64,000 nt of DNA from a bacterium (GTDB taxonomy: Bacteria; Patescibacteria; ABY1; JACQRZ01). Location of the stretch: contig JAUYIE010000004.1 of assembly GCA_030688365.1 (NCBI GenBank), forward strand, positions 1 through 64,000, in the 5' to 3' direction. This document shows positions 1 through 7,448 of this stretch, piece after piece (the stretch's first letter is position 1; every line of letters begins with the position of its first letter). Below the pieces are notes generated by a model. That model had not been told where the DNA came from, ran no database searches, and saw nothing but the letters and a program-made list of their open reading frames with translations. The position numbers and the translations under genes were made by a program.

Positions 1-60
1 CTCCGCTCTTTTGCCGAACGGGTCGCGGTACCCGCTGCTCGTCGAGTCGCTTCGCGACAT

Positions 61-176
61 CGCCGAACAGCGGATATCCGAAATGTCAGTCGCCCCGCAG
101 GCGGGTCGCCAGCCACTTCGGATATCCGCGACCCGTTATATTCAATTGAGTTTGAGTTTTAAAAACGGGTACGCGC
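61..176 (+). repeat. Left copy of an inverted flanking repeat element
   Basis: This element shares its order of sequence blocks with the complement of 1455-1659: CGCCGAAC at 61-68, then a hairpin built around a GGATAT core, then GTTATATTC at 135-143, GAGTTTGAGTTTT at 148-160 and GGGTACGCGC at 167-176. A perfect 12-bp inverted repeat (AACGGGTCGCGG at 17-28, complement at 126-137) encloses the hairpin, so the structured part begins before 61. The local base composition is GC-rich against the AT-rich gene that follows. The two copies differ in the hairpin sequence but keep the blocks, so this looks like a repeat family. Whether it is mobile is not shown by the sequence. Confidence 0.6.
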
Positions 177-279
177 TTAGTCCTTTCAGGGCATATAGTC
201 AAAATCAAAGATTTTGAAATTACAAATAATCTCTACAAGTGCATAAAGAAGAATATTTATATACAATTAATATAATAAT

Positions 280-1413
280 ATGAATATGGTATTACCTGAT
301 TATAAAAATAGCATTGTAAATGTTTCAAGTTCTATAATGAAATCTTTTGAACTTAAGCCAATTTATACACCATTAAAAGAACTAAAAAATTTAGAAAAAT
401 ATGAGAATGTAATTCTTTTGATTATTGATGGACTAGGAAATGAATTTTTTAATAAGAATGGTAAAAATTCATTTTTAGAAAAACATTTTGTTAAAAGTGT
501 AACTTCAACTTTTCCAAGTACAACCACTGCTGCAACCACTGCGCTTGAAACAGGAGTAGCCCCTCAACAACATTGTGCAATGGCTTGGTTTATGTATTTG
601 AAAGAACAAGATTTAATTTTTGCACCTTGGGCTTTTAATCCAAGAATTCCTCAAAATCACCCACTTAATATTAAAAGGAGTGATATATTTTTAGAAAAAA
701 GAATTACTGATAAAATAACTAATTCATTTTTGATTTACGGAGATGATATGGCTAAACGTAAAATTAACAGAGAATATGATAAATTAAAATCATATACTAC
801 TTTAAATGGGATGTTTAGACAAATCAAAAAAGCGATTGAATCTTCAAATAAAAGAAAATTTATTCTTTCTCATTGGGGTGGATTCGATGGAATTTGTCAT
901 TCGGAAGGATGTTCAAGTGCAAAGATAAAAAGTCATTTTTTAGAATTAGATAATAAGCTAGCTGCTTTTGCAGATTCTATTAAGAATACGAATACAACAG
1001 TCATAATCACTTCGGATCATGGTCAAATTGATACACCTAAATCAAAAGCGATTAACCTTAAAGATCATCCTGAATTAAAAGAAACTTTAAGAATGCCATT
1101 ATGCGGAGAGCATAGATTTGCATATTGTTATGTCTATCCAGAAAAAGTCAAACAATTTGAAAAATATGTAAAAACCAAATTGAAAGATATTTGTGAACTT
1201 CATAAAAGTTCAGATTTAATAGATAAAAATTATTTTGGCTTATACAAACCCAATAATAAACTAAAATCAAGAATAGGCGATTATGTCTTAATCATGAAAG
1301 ACAATTACACTCTCAAAGATTGGTTACCTAATGAAAAAGAATTTTATCTGAAAGCAATTCATGGTGGTTTAAGTAAAGAAGAAATGAACGTACCTTTAAT
1401 TTGGATAAAGTAG
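280..1413 (+). CDS. Alkaline-phosphatase-superfamily phosphodiesterase / nucleotide pyrophosphatase
   Basis: This 377-residue protein matches the type I phosphodiesterase/nucleotide pyrophosphatase branch of the alkaline phosphatase superfamily. Metal-site motifs appear in family order: an early aspartate in LLIIDGLG (about residue 50), the candidate threonine nucleophile in FPSTTTAATT (about 78-87), an Asp/His pair in HWGGFDGICHSEG (about 200-212), TSDHGQID (about 245-252) and a late HGG (about 360). The family hydrolyses phosphodiester or phosphoanhydride bonds; the substrate cannot be told here. No signal peptide is visible. The gene is much more AT-rich than those from 2.5 kb on and is bracketed by inverted copies of one repeat, which fits recent acquisition. 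ATG at 280 has no clear ribosome site; ATG at 286 is possible. Confidence 0.85.
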   Translation: MNMVLPDYKNSIVNVSSSIMKSFELKPIYTPLKELKNLEKYENVILLIIDGLGNEFFNKNGKNSFLEKHFVKSVTSTFPSTTTAATTALETGVAPQQHCAMAWFMYLKEQDLIFAPWAFNPRIPQNHPLNIKRSDIFLEKRITDKITNSFLIYGDDMAKRKINREYDKLKSYTTLNGMFRQIKKAIESSNKRKFILSHWGGFDGICHSEGCSSAKIKSHFLELDNKLAAFADSIKNTNTTVIITSDHGQIDTPKSKAINLKDHPELKETLRMPLCGEHRFAYCYVYPEKVKQFEKYVKTKLKDICELHKSSDLIDKNYFGLYKPNNKLKSRIGDYVLIMKDNYTLKDWLPNEKEFYLKAIHGGLSKEEMNVPLIWIK

Positions 1414-1889
1414 AGATTATTCTTATTTTCTTTTTAAAAAAAGAAACAAAAAACGCGCGTACCCTAAACAATAGCCTGCTTCGCAGAAATTAATATAATA
1501 AAACTCAAACTCAACTCTGAAATTTTCCTTCGGAACGTTGCACTAAATTTCAGCCCTACGGGGAATATAACAAGGGATATGAGGTTACGAAGTCTTGCAG
1601 ACTTCTCCACCCAAATTGCTCCCTTTGGTCGCAACTTCTCATATCCCTGATGTTCGGCGAAATATCATAAAAAATTATTTTGACTCATAAAAATTCATTG
1701 AACAGAGTTATGAACAATCTGGAAAAATTTATTATCAATCCACCAAATGAAGATTTTTATGGGCTAGATATAACTACTCAACATGCCTGTGAATGCCCCA
1801 ACTGTAGAGGCAGATAAATATATTGAGCAAAATATATCTAATGGTATCCCAGTGGGTACTCTTTTTTTTGCCAAAAAATGACTTTTTCC
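1414..1889. other. Intergenic stretch holding the right repeat copy
   Basis: No convincing gene is visible. Positions 1455-1659 hold the right copy of the inverted flanking repeat. A run of A/T bases follows the phosphatase stop at about 1425-1450 without a clear stem. From 1660 to 1889 the sequence is AT-rich with no recognised feature before the RNase P promoter. Confidence 0.5.
1455..1659 (-). repeat. Right copy of the inverted flanking repeat element
   Basis: Read on the minus strand, this has the same block order as 61-176: CGCCGAAC (complement of 1652-1659), a hairpin around AGGGATATGAG, GTTATATTC (complement of 1563-1571), GAGTTTGAGTTTTA (complement of 1499-1512) and GGGTACGCGC (complement of 1455-1464). 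The hairpin arms lie at about 1573-1584 and 1636-1649. It is longer than the left copy (205 against 116 bp) because the spacers between blocks differ. The two copies face each other across the AT-rich phosphodiesterase gene. Confidence 0.6.
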
Positions 1890-1917
1890 TTGACTTTTTG
1901 CACCTTTTTTGTATAAT
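1890..1917 (+). promoter_or_regulatory. Promoter of RNase P RNA
   Basis: TTGACT at 1890-1895 and a perfect TATAAT at 1912-1917 are separated by 16 bp. The predicted start near 1924 lies just before the 5' strand of the RNase P RNA P1 helix at 1931. Spacing and position make this the best-supported promoter in the first part of the window. Confidence 0.8.
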
Positions 1918-1930
1918 AAAGCCATAGATT

Positions 1931-2498
1931 ACATTGACATTACGAGGTAAACTGGGTGATCGCTGTGATGTGTATACATCGCAGAGGAAAGTCCGAACAC
2001 CCCCATGAAAGTGGGAAGAGGTAGCCGTTAACGACGGCCTGATGTAAGTCACGGCTTTATGGTAGAGAAGGGGATATACCCTTTTTCAATCTTTTTTGCT
2101 ATGACCAAGTCACGGGATAGTGCCCCTCAACAGGGTTTCGATAGTGTCAAAATCTACCGGAGCAACAGAAAAGTCCTCCCGCAAAGAGGAGTCGCTGTAA
2201 AAAGCGATAAAATACCGCCTACGCTTCCGCCAGTTGGCGGATAGTACAGGTAAGGGTGAAAGGGTGCGGAAGCTCATTGAAGAGCTGACTGTTTGCGATT
2301 CATCGTAGACAGGTAAGAGCGCACCAGTGTTGCAGTGATGCAACAGCTTGGCAAACACCTACCAGGTGCAAGAGTATAAACACTCGCATGACTATATGAG
2401 CAATCATATAGCAAGAGAGATGGTCACCTCTCTGTTTTCTTTCGGGAAGACAGACATGACAGAATTCGGCTTATAGGTTTACCTCGTAATGTTAGTGT
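1931..2498 (+). ncRNA. rnpB: RNase P RNA (bacterial type A-like, expanded)
   Basis: This is the catalytic RNA that trims tRNA 5' ends. Conserved bacterial blocks occur in order: GAGGAAAGTCCGAAC near 1983, an AACAGAAAAG block near 2164, AGGGTGAAAGGGTGCGG near 2252, GGTAAGAGCGCACC near 2312, GGCAAAC near 2350, and AGAATTCGGCTTATA near 2461. The ends are set by a 22-bp P1 helix (1931-1952 with 2477-2498, two G-U pairs). At about 568 nt it is longer than the usual 350-400 nt. Extra sequence sits between GGGTGCGG and TAAGAGCGCACC, where it can form two hairpins (for example CTGTTTGCGA pairing TCGTAGACAG), and in a long arm around 2040-2120. No terminator separates it from the coding region downstream. 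Confidence 0.95.
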
Positions 2499-2520
2499 AC
2501 TCATGACGGGTACTGATGAT

Positions 2521-3948
2521 ATGAAACGCGCTGATCTTATTTTCACATCTATTCTCGTTCCGGTTGATTTTGCAATGCTCACCTTTGCTGGTATCTTGAG
2601 TTATTTTTTGCGTTTTCAGACATTTTCCGATGTTGTGCCCGTATTGTATGAAATTGATTTTTCGCAATTTTTAAACTATACGTTATTGGTAGCGGTCTGG
2701 TATATTTTGATTTTTGCTATTTCCGGTCTCTATCAAATCGGTTTTTATCGTATCCGAAATGAGATACCAAAAATAATTACTGCATGTTCTGCGGCTATTT
2801 TGACGGTTATTTTGATCATTTTTTTTATTCCTGATTTGTTTTCATCACGTTTTATTGTCTTATCATTTTGGGCGTTAAGTATTGGCTGTATTGTCATTTC
2901 GCGACTTATTTTGAGAGCAGTGAGATATCTTTTTTTAAAAATTGGCGTAGGGGCACATAGAATAGCATTGATTGGCAGTGAGACTGTGAGCAAGAAGCTT
3001 AAAGATTATTTTAATGATAATGTGGGTAAGGGCTATAAAGTCGTAGCATGTGTTACTACGCTAGATGTCGTAGCACAAAAACACTTTTCTGATCTTGCGC
3101 GTAAACACAATCTTGAAGAAATTTTTCTCGTAGATACAGCGGTTGCCCAGGGTACTATACAAAATATACTTGATTTTGCGGAAATCAAACATCTCGGTGT
3201 CAGATATGCGACAGGAGTCATGGGAGGCAGTAATGTTGAAATCACAACGATTGCTGGCGTCCCAATGGTAGAAATTAAACGAACGAGATTGGATGGGTGG
3301 GGGAGAATCATCAAACGATTATTTGATTTTGTGGTGTCTTTGATATTGATTATCATCACATCCCCGATTATGTTCTTGACTGCCATTGCAGTTCGTCTTG
3401 AATCTAAAGGCCCTGCACTTTATAAAAATGAGCGAGTGGGTTCTAAGGGAAATTTTTTGGTATATAAATTTCGTTCAATGTATATGCAGTATTGTACGGG
3501 TACAACTGACAATCCTTCCATGTATGATAAGACAGGTAAAGCAGGAGAGTATGAGGAGGAACTTGCAAAAGAAAAAAGCGCACGACAGGGACCAGTTTTT
3601 AAAATCCTCAACGATCATCGTCGCACAAGAGTCGGTAGATTTATTGAACGTACGAGTCTTGATGAATTTCCACAGCTTTTTAATGTGTTGTTGGGTAATA
3701 TGAGCTTGGTTGGTCCGCGTCCGCACATGCCAGTCCAAGTCGCGAAGTATAAAAAGCATCATCATAAGGTATTTGCAATCAAACCTGGGGTTACGGGCAT
3801 GGCCCAAATCAGCGGAAGGAGCGATCTTGACTTTGAGGACGAAGTGCGGTTAGATACGTACTACATTGAAAACTGGTCGTTACTGATGGACCTTGCCATT
3901 TTAATAAAAACTCCTTGGGCGGTCATATCACGGCGATCAAGTGTATAA
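2521..3948 (+). CDS. Polyprenyl glycosylphosphotransferase (initiating sugar transferase)
   Basis: This is a 475-residue membrane enzyme of the WcaJ/EpsE-like bacterial sugar transferase family, which moves a sugar-1-phosphate onto undecaprenyl phosphate to start a polysaccharide chain. The N-terminal third has four or five hydrophobic segments, then comes a Rossmann-like central region, a further membrane segment after RLDGWGRIIKRLFD, and the catalytic C-terminal domain with YKNERVG, KFRSM, RTSLDEFPQLFNVL and GPRP. I chose ATG at 2521 (MKRADLIF) because the protein starts naturally there; an ATG at 2503 adds six residues and lies 4 nt after the RNase P RNA helix. The next gene, a glycosyltransferase, follows 14 bp later and probably extends the same glycan. 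Confidence 0.93.
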   Translation: MKRADLIFTSILVPVDFAMLTFAGILSYFLRFQTFSDVVPVLYEIDFSQFLNYTLLVAVWYILIFAISGLYQIGFYRIRNEIPKIITACSAAILTVILIIFFIPDLFSSRFIVLSFWALSIGCIVISRLILRAVRYLFLKIGVGAHRIALIGSETVSKKLKDYFNDNVGKGYKVVACVTTLDVVAQKHFSDLARKHNLEEIFLVDTAVAQGTIQNILDFAEIKHLGVRYATGVMGGSNVEITTIAGVPMVEIKRTRLDGWGRIIKRLFDFVVSLILIIITSPIMFLTAIAVRLESKGPALYKNERVGSKGNFLVYKFRSMYMQYCTGTTDNPSMYDKTGKAGEYEEELAKEKSARQGPVFKILNDHRRTRVGRFIERTSLDEFPQLFNVLLGNMSLVGPRPHMPVQVAKYKKHHHKVFAIKPGVTGMAQISGRSDLDFEDEVRLDTYYIENWSLLMDLAILIKTPWAVISRRSSV

Positions 3949-3962
3949 TACGTGTCTTAGCC

Positions 3963-5102
3963 ATGAAAATAGCCCTTGTACATGACCACCTGACGCAGGA
4001 AGGCGGTGCTGAACGTGTTTTGAAAGCATTTCATGACATGTACCCCGATGCCCCCATTTATACCCTTGTTTATGATGATAATAAACTTGGGAAATTTTTT
4101 GATAAAAAAAGGATTCGTCCGTCTTTTTTACAAAAATTTCCGTTTGTTACTAAGCATTATCAATGGTTGTTACCCTTGATGCCAACTGCCACAGAAATCT
4201 ATGATTTGAGTGCCTTTGATATTGTACTTTCTAGTAGTTCCGCCTTTTCAAAGGGAGTGATTACACGTTCCACGACATTGCATATTTGCTATTGCCATAC
4301 CCCAACGCGCTATTTATGGATGGATACACATCGGTATATCAAGGAATTACGACAAGGAAAAATGGTCAAACCATTTATTCCCTTTTTACTCACGGCTCTG
4401 CGAATATGGGATCAGGCGGCTGCTGATCGTGTTGATAAGTTTGTCGGCAATTCAAAAACAGTACAGGAGCGAATCAAAAAGTATTACAAACGCGATAGTG
4501 ATATCATTTATCCACCTGTCAACGTTTCAGAGTATTCCATTGTAGAGACCATAGGTGATTACTATCTCGCAGGGGGACGATTGGTGGCTTATAAACGCTT
4601 TGATATCGTTGTTGAGGCATTTAACCGACTAGGGTTGAAAATAAAAATCTTTGGCGAAGGACCAGAGTACAAAAAATTATCAAAAAATGCAAAGCAATGT
4701 GTTGAATTTGTTGGAAAGGTATCGGACGAGGAAAAAATTGATCTCTATCGCCACTGTATTGCATATATTCACCCACAAGAAGAAGACTTTGGTATTTCAT
4801 TGGTACAAGCAGCAGCAGCAGGAAGACCAGCGATCGCCCTTGCTGCGGGTGGCGCGCTTGAATCCATGATTGATGGCGTAACAGGAACTTTTTTTTATGA
4901 TCAAGACTGGGCAGCATTAGCAAACACTATTTTACATTTTCAACATAAAAACTTTGACCCACACACTATACGTCAACATGCATTAAAATTTAGCGCTGAT
5001 CGTTTTAAAAAAGAAATGAGCGCGTATGTGGAAACCTCATGGCATCATTGGCAGGAAATGCAACACATTCGCAGACTTCGTGAGATGAAATTAATGTTTT
5101 AG
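3963..5102 (+). CDS. Glycosyltransferase, GT4 family
   Basis: A 379-residue GT-B fold glycosyltransferase. The N-terminal domain starts MKIALVHDHLTQEGGAERVL, the usual GT4 donor/acceptor opening with a GGAE motif. The C-terminal domain has YLAGGRLVAYKRFDIVVEAF, IFGEGPE, FVGKVSDEEKIDLYRHC and the nucleotide-sugar site HPQEEDFGISLVQAAAAGRP, where EDFGI and the following acidic residue match the family's EX7E region. ATG at 3963 is chosen because an upstream in-frame start would overlap the sugar-transferase gene and lacks homology-like sequence. It probably adds a hexose to the lipid-linked sugar made by the preceding enzyme. Confidence 0.92.
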   Translation: MKIALVHDHLTQEGGAERVLKAFHDMYPDAPIYTLVYDDNKLGKFFDKKRIRPSFLQKFPFVTKHYQWLLPLMPTATEIYDLSAFDIVLSSSSAFSKGVITRSTTLHICYCHTPTRYLWMDTHRYIKELRQGKMVKPFIPFLLTALRIWDQAAADRVDKFVGNSKTVQERIKKYYKRDSDIIYPPVNVSEYSIVETIGDYYLAGGRLVAYKRFDIVVEAFNRLGLKIKIFGEGPEYKKLSKNAKQCVEFVGKVSDEEKIDLYRHCIAYIHPQEEDFGISLVQAAAAGRPAIALAAGGALESMIDGVTGTFFYDQDWAALANTILHFQHKNFDPHTIRQHALKFSADRFKKEMSAYVETSWHHWQEMQHIRRLREMKLMF

Positions 5103-5105
5103 TAT

Positions 5106-5813
5106 ATGGAACGACTCAATACACATTTGGCAAAAGCAGGAGTTGGCGCACGCCGTAAGGTAGATGCTCTTATTGAACATGGTCATGTTACCGTAGATGG
5201 TCACAAAGCGGTTCTGGGACAAAAAGTTGAGGGTACAGAGGATATACGCGTCAATGGTGAACGTATTGTTCCACCGCATTCAAAAAAATTAATTTACATA
5301 GTCCTCAATAAACCCGCGGGATATGTAACCACTGTAAATGATGAACGAGGACGAAAAACAGTAGTGGACATCGTTGGTAGCAAAGAGCGTATATTTCCCG
5401 TTGGAAGATTAGATAAAGATACTACCGGCGTCCTACTACTTACAAATGATGGAGAATTTGCATATAAACTTACGCATCCCAAACATAATATTGAAAAGGT
5501 ATACGATGTCATCTTAGACGTACCCTGCAGTGAAAAGGACAAAGATGCCATTTCTCGAGGTCTGGTGATTGATGGTGTCCAAACACGACCATGTGAAATC
5601 GTCATGTTTCCCAAAGATAGGCGTCATGTACGTATCGTTTTACATGAAGGACGCAATCGACAGATTCGAAAAATGTTTTCTGCTCGTGATTACAATGTAA
5701 AAAAACTTGATCGGATTTCCTGCGCCAGTATCAGTTATCAAGGTTTAAAAGTAGGGGAGTGGAGGTCGCTGACATCTGATGAGGTGAGTTTTATTGAGAG
5801 TATGGTACCATAA
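5106..5813 (+). CDS. rRNA pseudouridine synthase, RsuA/RluB family
   Basis: A 235-residue protein with an N-terminal S4 RNA-binding domain (about residues 1-48: ERLNTHLAKAGVGARRKVD) followed by the RsuA/RluB-type catalytic domain. The catalytic aspartate lies in GRLDKDTTGVLLLTNDG (about residues 99-115), and the late GRNRQIRKMF motif is typical of the family. It turns specific uridines in ribosomal RNA into pseudouridine. It starts 3 bp after the glycosyltransferase stop, so it is probably cotranscribed with it. RsuA, RluB and RluE cannot be separated by eye, so no symbol is given. Confidence 0.92.
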   Translation: MERLNTHLAKAGVGARRKVDALIEHGHVTVDGHKAVLGQKVEGTEDIRVNGERIVPPHSKKLIYIVLNKPAGYVTTVNDERGRKTVVDIVGSKERIFPVGRLDKDTTGVLLLTNDGEFAYKLTHPKHNIEKVYDVILDVPCSEKDKDAISRGLVIDGVQTRPCEIVMFPKDRRHVRIVLHEGRNRQIRKMFSARDYNVKKLDRISCASISYQGLKVGEWRSLTSDEVSFIESMVP

Positions 5814-5819
5814 ACTCCA

Positions 5820-5848
5820 TTGACATATTTTTAAAAACCTTTTATTCT
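5820..5848 (+). promoter_or_regulatory. Promoter for the small gene at 5879
   Basis: TTGACA at 5820-5825 matches the -35 consensus exactly and TATTCT at 5843-5848 is a 4/6 -10 box at 17-bp spacing. The predicted start is about 25 nt before the ATG at 5879. Confidence 0.55.
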
Positions 5849-5878
5849 ATACCCATTACTTATTATAAATATCGTTAT

Positions 5879-6097
5879 ATGGCATTTACCCCAGAACACA
5901 AAGAAGCCGCAAAAAAGATGTTGGAACATGCCCAAGCGCAAGTTTGTGAATATGAGATCACCGAGAGGTTTTATAGTCGAAAGGTGATTGGAGAGCCAAG
6001 TCAGAAAGATTGGCAACAACTTGCGGGACGCGAACAGGCAAAGATCCAATCAACAAAGGATTTTATTGAATATCTCAAAGAGATCATTGCGGAGTAA
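5879..6097 (+). CDS. Small helical protein of unknown function
   Basis: A 72-residue, hydrophilic, charge-rich protein predicted to be mostly alpha-helical (runs such as EHKEAAKKMLEHAQAQ and the closing DFIEYLKEIIAE). There is no signal peptide, membrane segment or cysteine. A consensus-like promoter precedes it and its coding frame is clean, which supports a real gene. I do not recognise the family. It lies alone between the pseudouridine synthase gene and a lipoprotein gene. Confidence 0.6.
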   Translation: MAFTPEHKEAAKKMLEHAQAQVCEYEITERFYSRKVIGEPSQKDWQQLAGREQAKIQSTKDFIEYLKEIIAE

Positions 6098-6197
6098 AGA
6101 TTTTAAAGTATGCAAAGGCACGACTATTGACACTTTTTATGAGATATGATAGTGTCTGTTTTAGGTTTATATTATTAGTTTTCTAGGAGATTTAGTC

Positions 6198-6596
6198 ATG
6201 CTAAAAAAAGTTTTTTTAGTAATTTCAATTATTGGTATTTCAAGCATTTTGGGTTGTGCTATGACACCTGATCAGGAAAAGGCACTGGCTCGCTGGGATA
6301 AATTGCCCATGGCAACACAGGATGCATTGATGGCAAATGAGCTTGTAGGAGAAAAAGTTTTTTCAAAACATGCGTCCTTGTTTCTCTCAAAGCTTTTGGA
6401 AGCAGGGGCTACAAGAGTTGACCAACAAGAGGAGGCAACTCTCATTATTGTTGAGGAAGAAGGCACATTTGGCACAGCAAATGTACTGCAAAATATGTAT
6501 GGCACTGAGGTCTGCGCAAAGGGAACGGGGGTTTATCGATGTATTGACCAAATCGGTCTACAAAGGAATGTGAAAATTCTGAATCCCTGTAAATAA
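6198..6596 (+). CDS. Putative lipoprotein of unknown function
   Basis: A 132-residue protein with a lipoprotein signal peptide: a Lys-Lys start, a hydrophobic core (VFLVISIIGIS) and the lipobox SILGC with Cys at residue 20, so the mature protein would be lipid-anchored outside the membrane. The rest is mixed alpha/beta with three further cysteines (VCAKG, YRCID and NPC near the end). A good ribosome site (AGGAGA, 6185-6190) precedes the ATG. A TTGACA at 6127-6132 may be its -35 box, but the -10 is weak. The family is not recognised. Confidence 0.7.
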   Translation: MLKKVFLVISIIGISSILGCAMTPDQEKALARWDKLPMATQDALMANELVGEKVFSKHASLFLSKLLEAGATRVDQQEEATLIIVEEEGTFGTANVLQNMYGTEVCAKGTGVYRCIDQIGLQRNVKILNPCK

Positions 6597-6985
6597 CATA
6601 AAAAGGATGGATGGAACCACGCCTTTTTTAATTAGATAAGCCAAGAGAGTAGAGAAGTGCGGCTGATATTGTGCGACGCATAATGATTAAACCACCAACA
6701 GATTTTAGAATAATACTTAACCAGATGTAAGAACTATAAAAAACTGTATAGTGTAGAGTATAACCACTAGTGAGGAGGATCAGACTTACGAGATAGCATG
6801 AAAACACCGTTTAGGCCCCGTCTTTTAAAACTAACATTTTATCTACAGATGGTATACCATCAAAATGAATTTGAAAACCCCTCTCCGTGGCGTCGCTTAA
6901 GATATATTGAGCGACGCATGATATTGCATTAATATTCTCATCCTATGCCCCTTAATCACATCAAATAAAAAGAAGTGAGCAATTA
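6597..6985. other. Intergenic stretch, no gene recognised
   Basis: This holds no convincing coding sequence on either strand. Right after the lipoprotein stop, AAAAAGG and CCTTTTTT at about 6600-6631 could form a weak terminator stem. A perfect 8-bp stem GCGTCGCT/AGCGACGC lies at 6890-6917 with a 12-nt loop, not followed by a T run. An AGGAGG at about 6771-6776 is not followed by a usable open frame. Confidence 0.4.
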
Positions 6986-7306
6986 TCACTTCCATACTTC
7001 CCTTTCGCCTCCCAGACAGTCAAGGCATGTCTTTATGCCTAGTATGCTAGAAAAACCAACCTTTTTAATTTTTTTGCATTTATGACATTTTTTGCGTGGT
7101 CTTCTACTGCATGTAATGCACTCATGTCCGTGCTTTGTACGTCTATATGGTGATCCACTTTGGTGACAAAAATCACATATTCTCCACGTACTTGGATCAA
7201 GTGTTCTACATCGACCGCACAGCCACTTCCCATCCTTTCGCTTATGTACAGACGCTTTTTTCTGTCCGCATGGTCCTTCACATTGCATTTCCTTCTTATA
7301 TATCAT
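6986..7306 (-). CDS. Multi-CxxC zinc-ribbon protein of unknown function
   Basis: A 106-residue basic protein with regularly spaced cysteine pairs: CEGPC (residues 9-13), CGRC, CDFC, CITC, CHKC and CLDC. These probably form two or three zinc ribbons, and the many Lys/Arg residues suggest nucleic-acid binding. A strong ribosome site, AGGAGG, sits at 7315-7320 on the coding strand 8 nt before the ATG, which supports this frame over the overlapping open frames here. The specific family is not recognised. It lies downstream of the murein hydrolase gene in the same direction, across a 142-bp gap. Confidence 0.65.
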   Translation of the reverse strand: MIYKKEMQCEGPCGQKKASVHKRKDGKWLCGRCRTLDPSTWRICDFCHQSGSPYRRTKHGHECITCSRRPRKKCHKCKKIKKVGFSSILGIKTCLDCLGGEREVWK

Positions 7307-7448
7307 CTCTCTATCCTCCTATTTCTTATATCCGGATGCGATTGTACAATTCTCTCCTGCAAAAGTCAATGTGTACCTCTCGCATGCTAAATATAGGCGT
7401 CGCAAAATATTTACTTTCATTTCAAAACTTATTCGTATTACTCCCCTA

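Noticed and set aside
11..217. Open frame in the first 217 bases
   Set aside because: It runs through the hairpins of the left flanking repeat; composition follows the inverted repeats and not a protein.
1774..2358. Open frames on both strands across the RNase P RNA
   Set aside because: They overlap the conserved RNA blocks and the P1 helix, and their translations carry no protein-like pattern.
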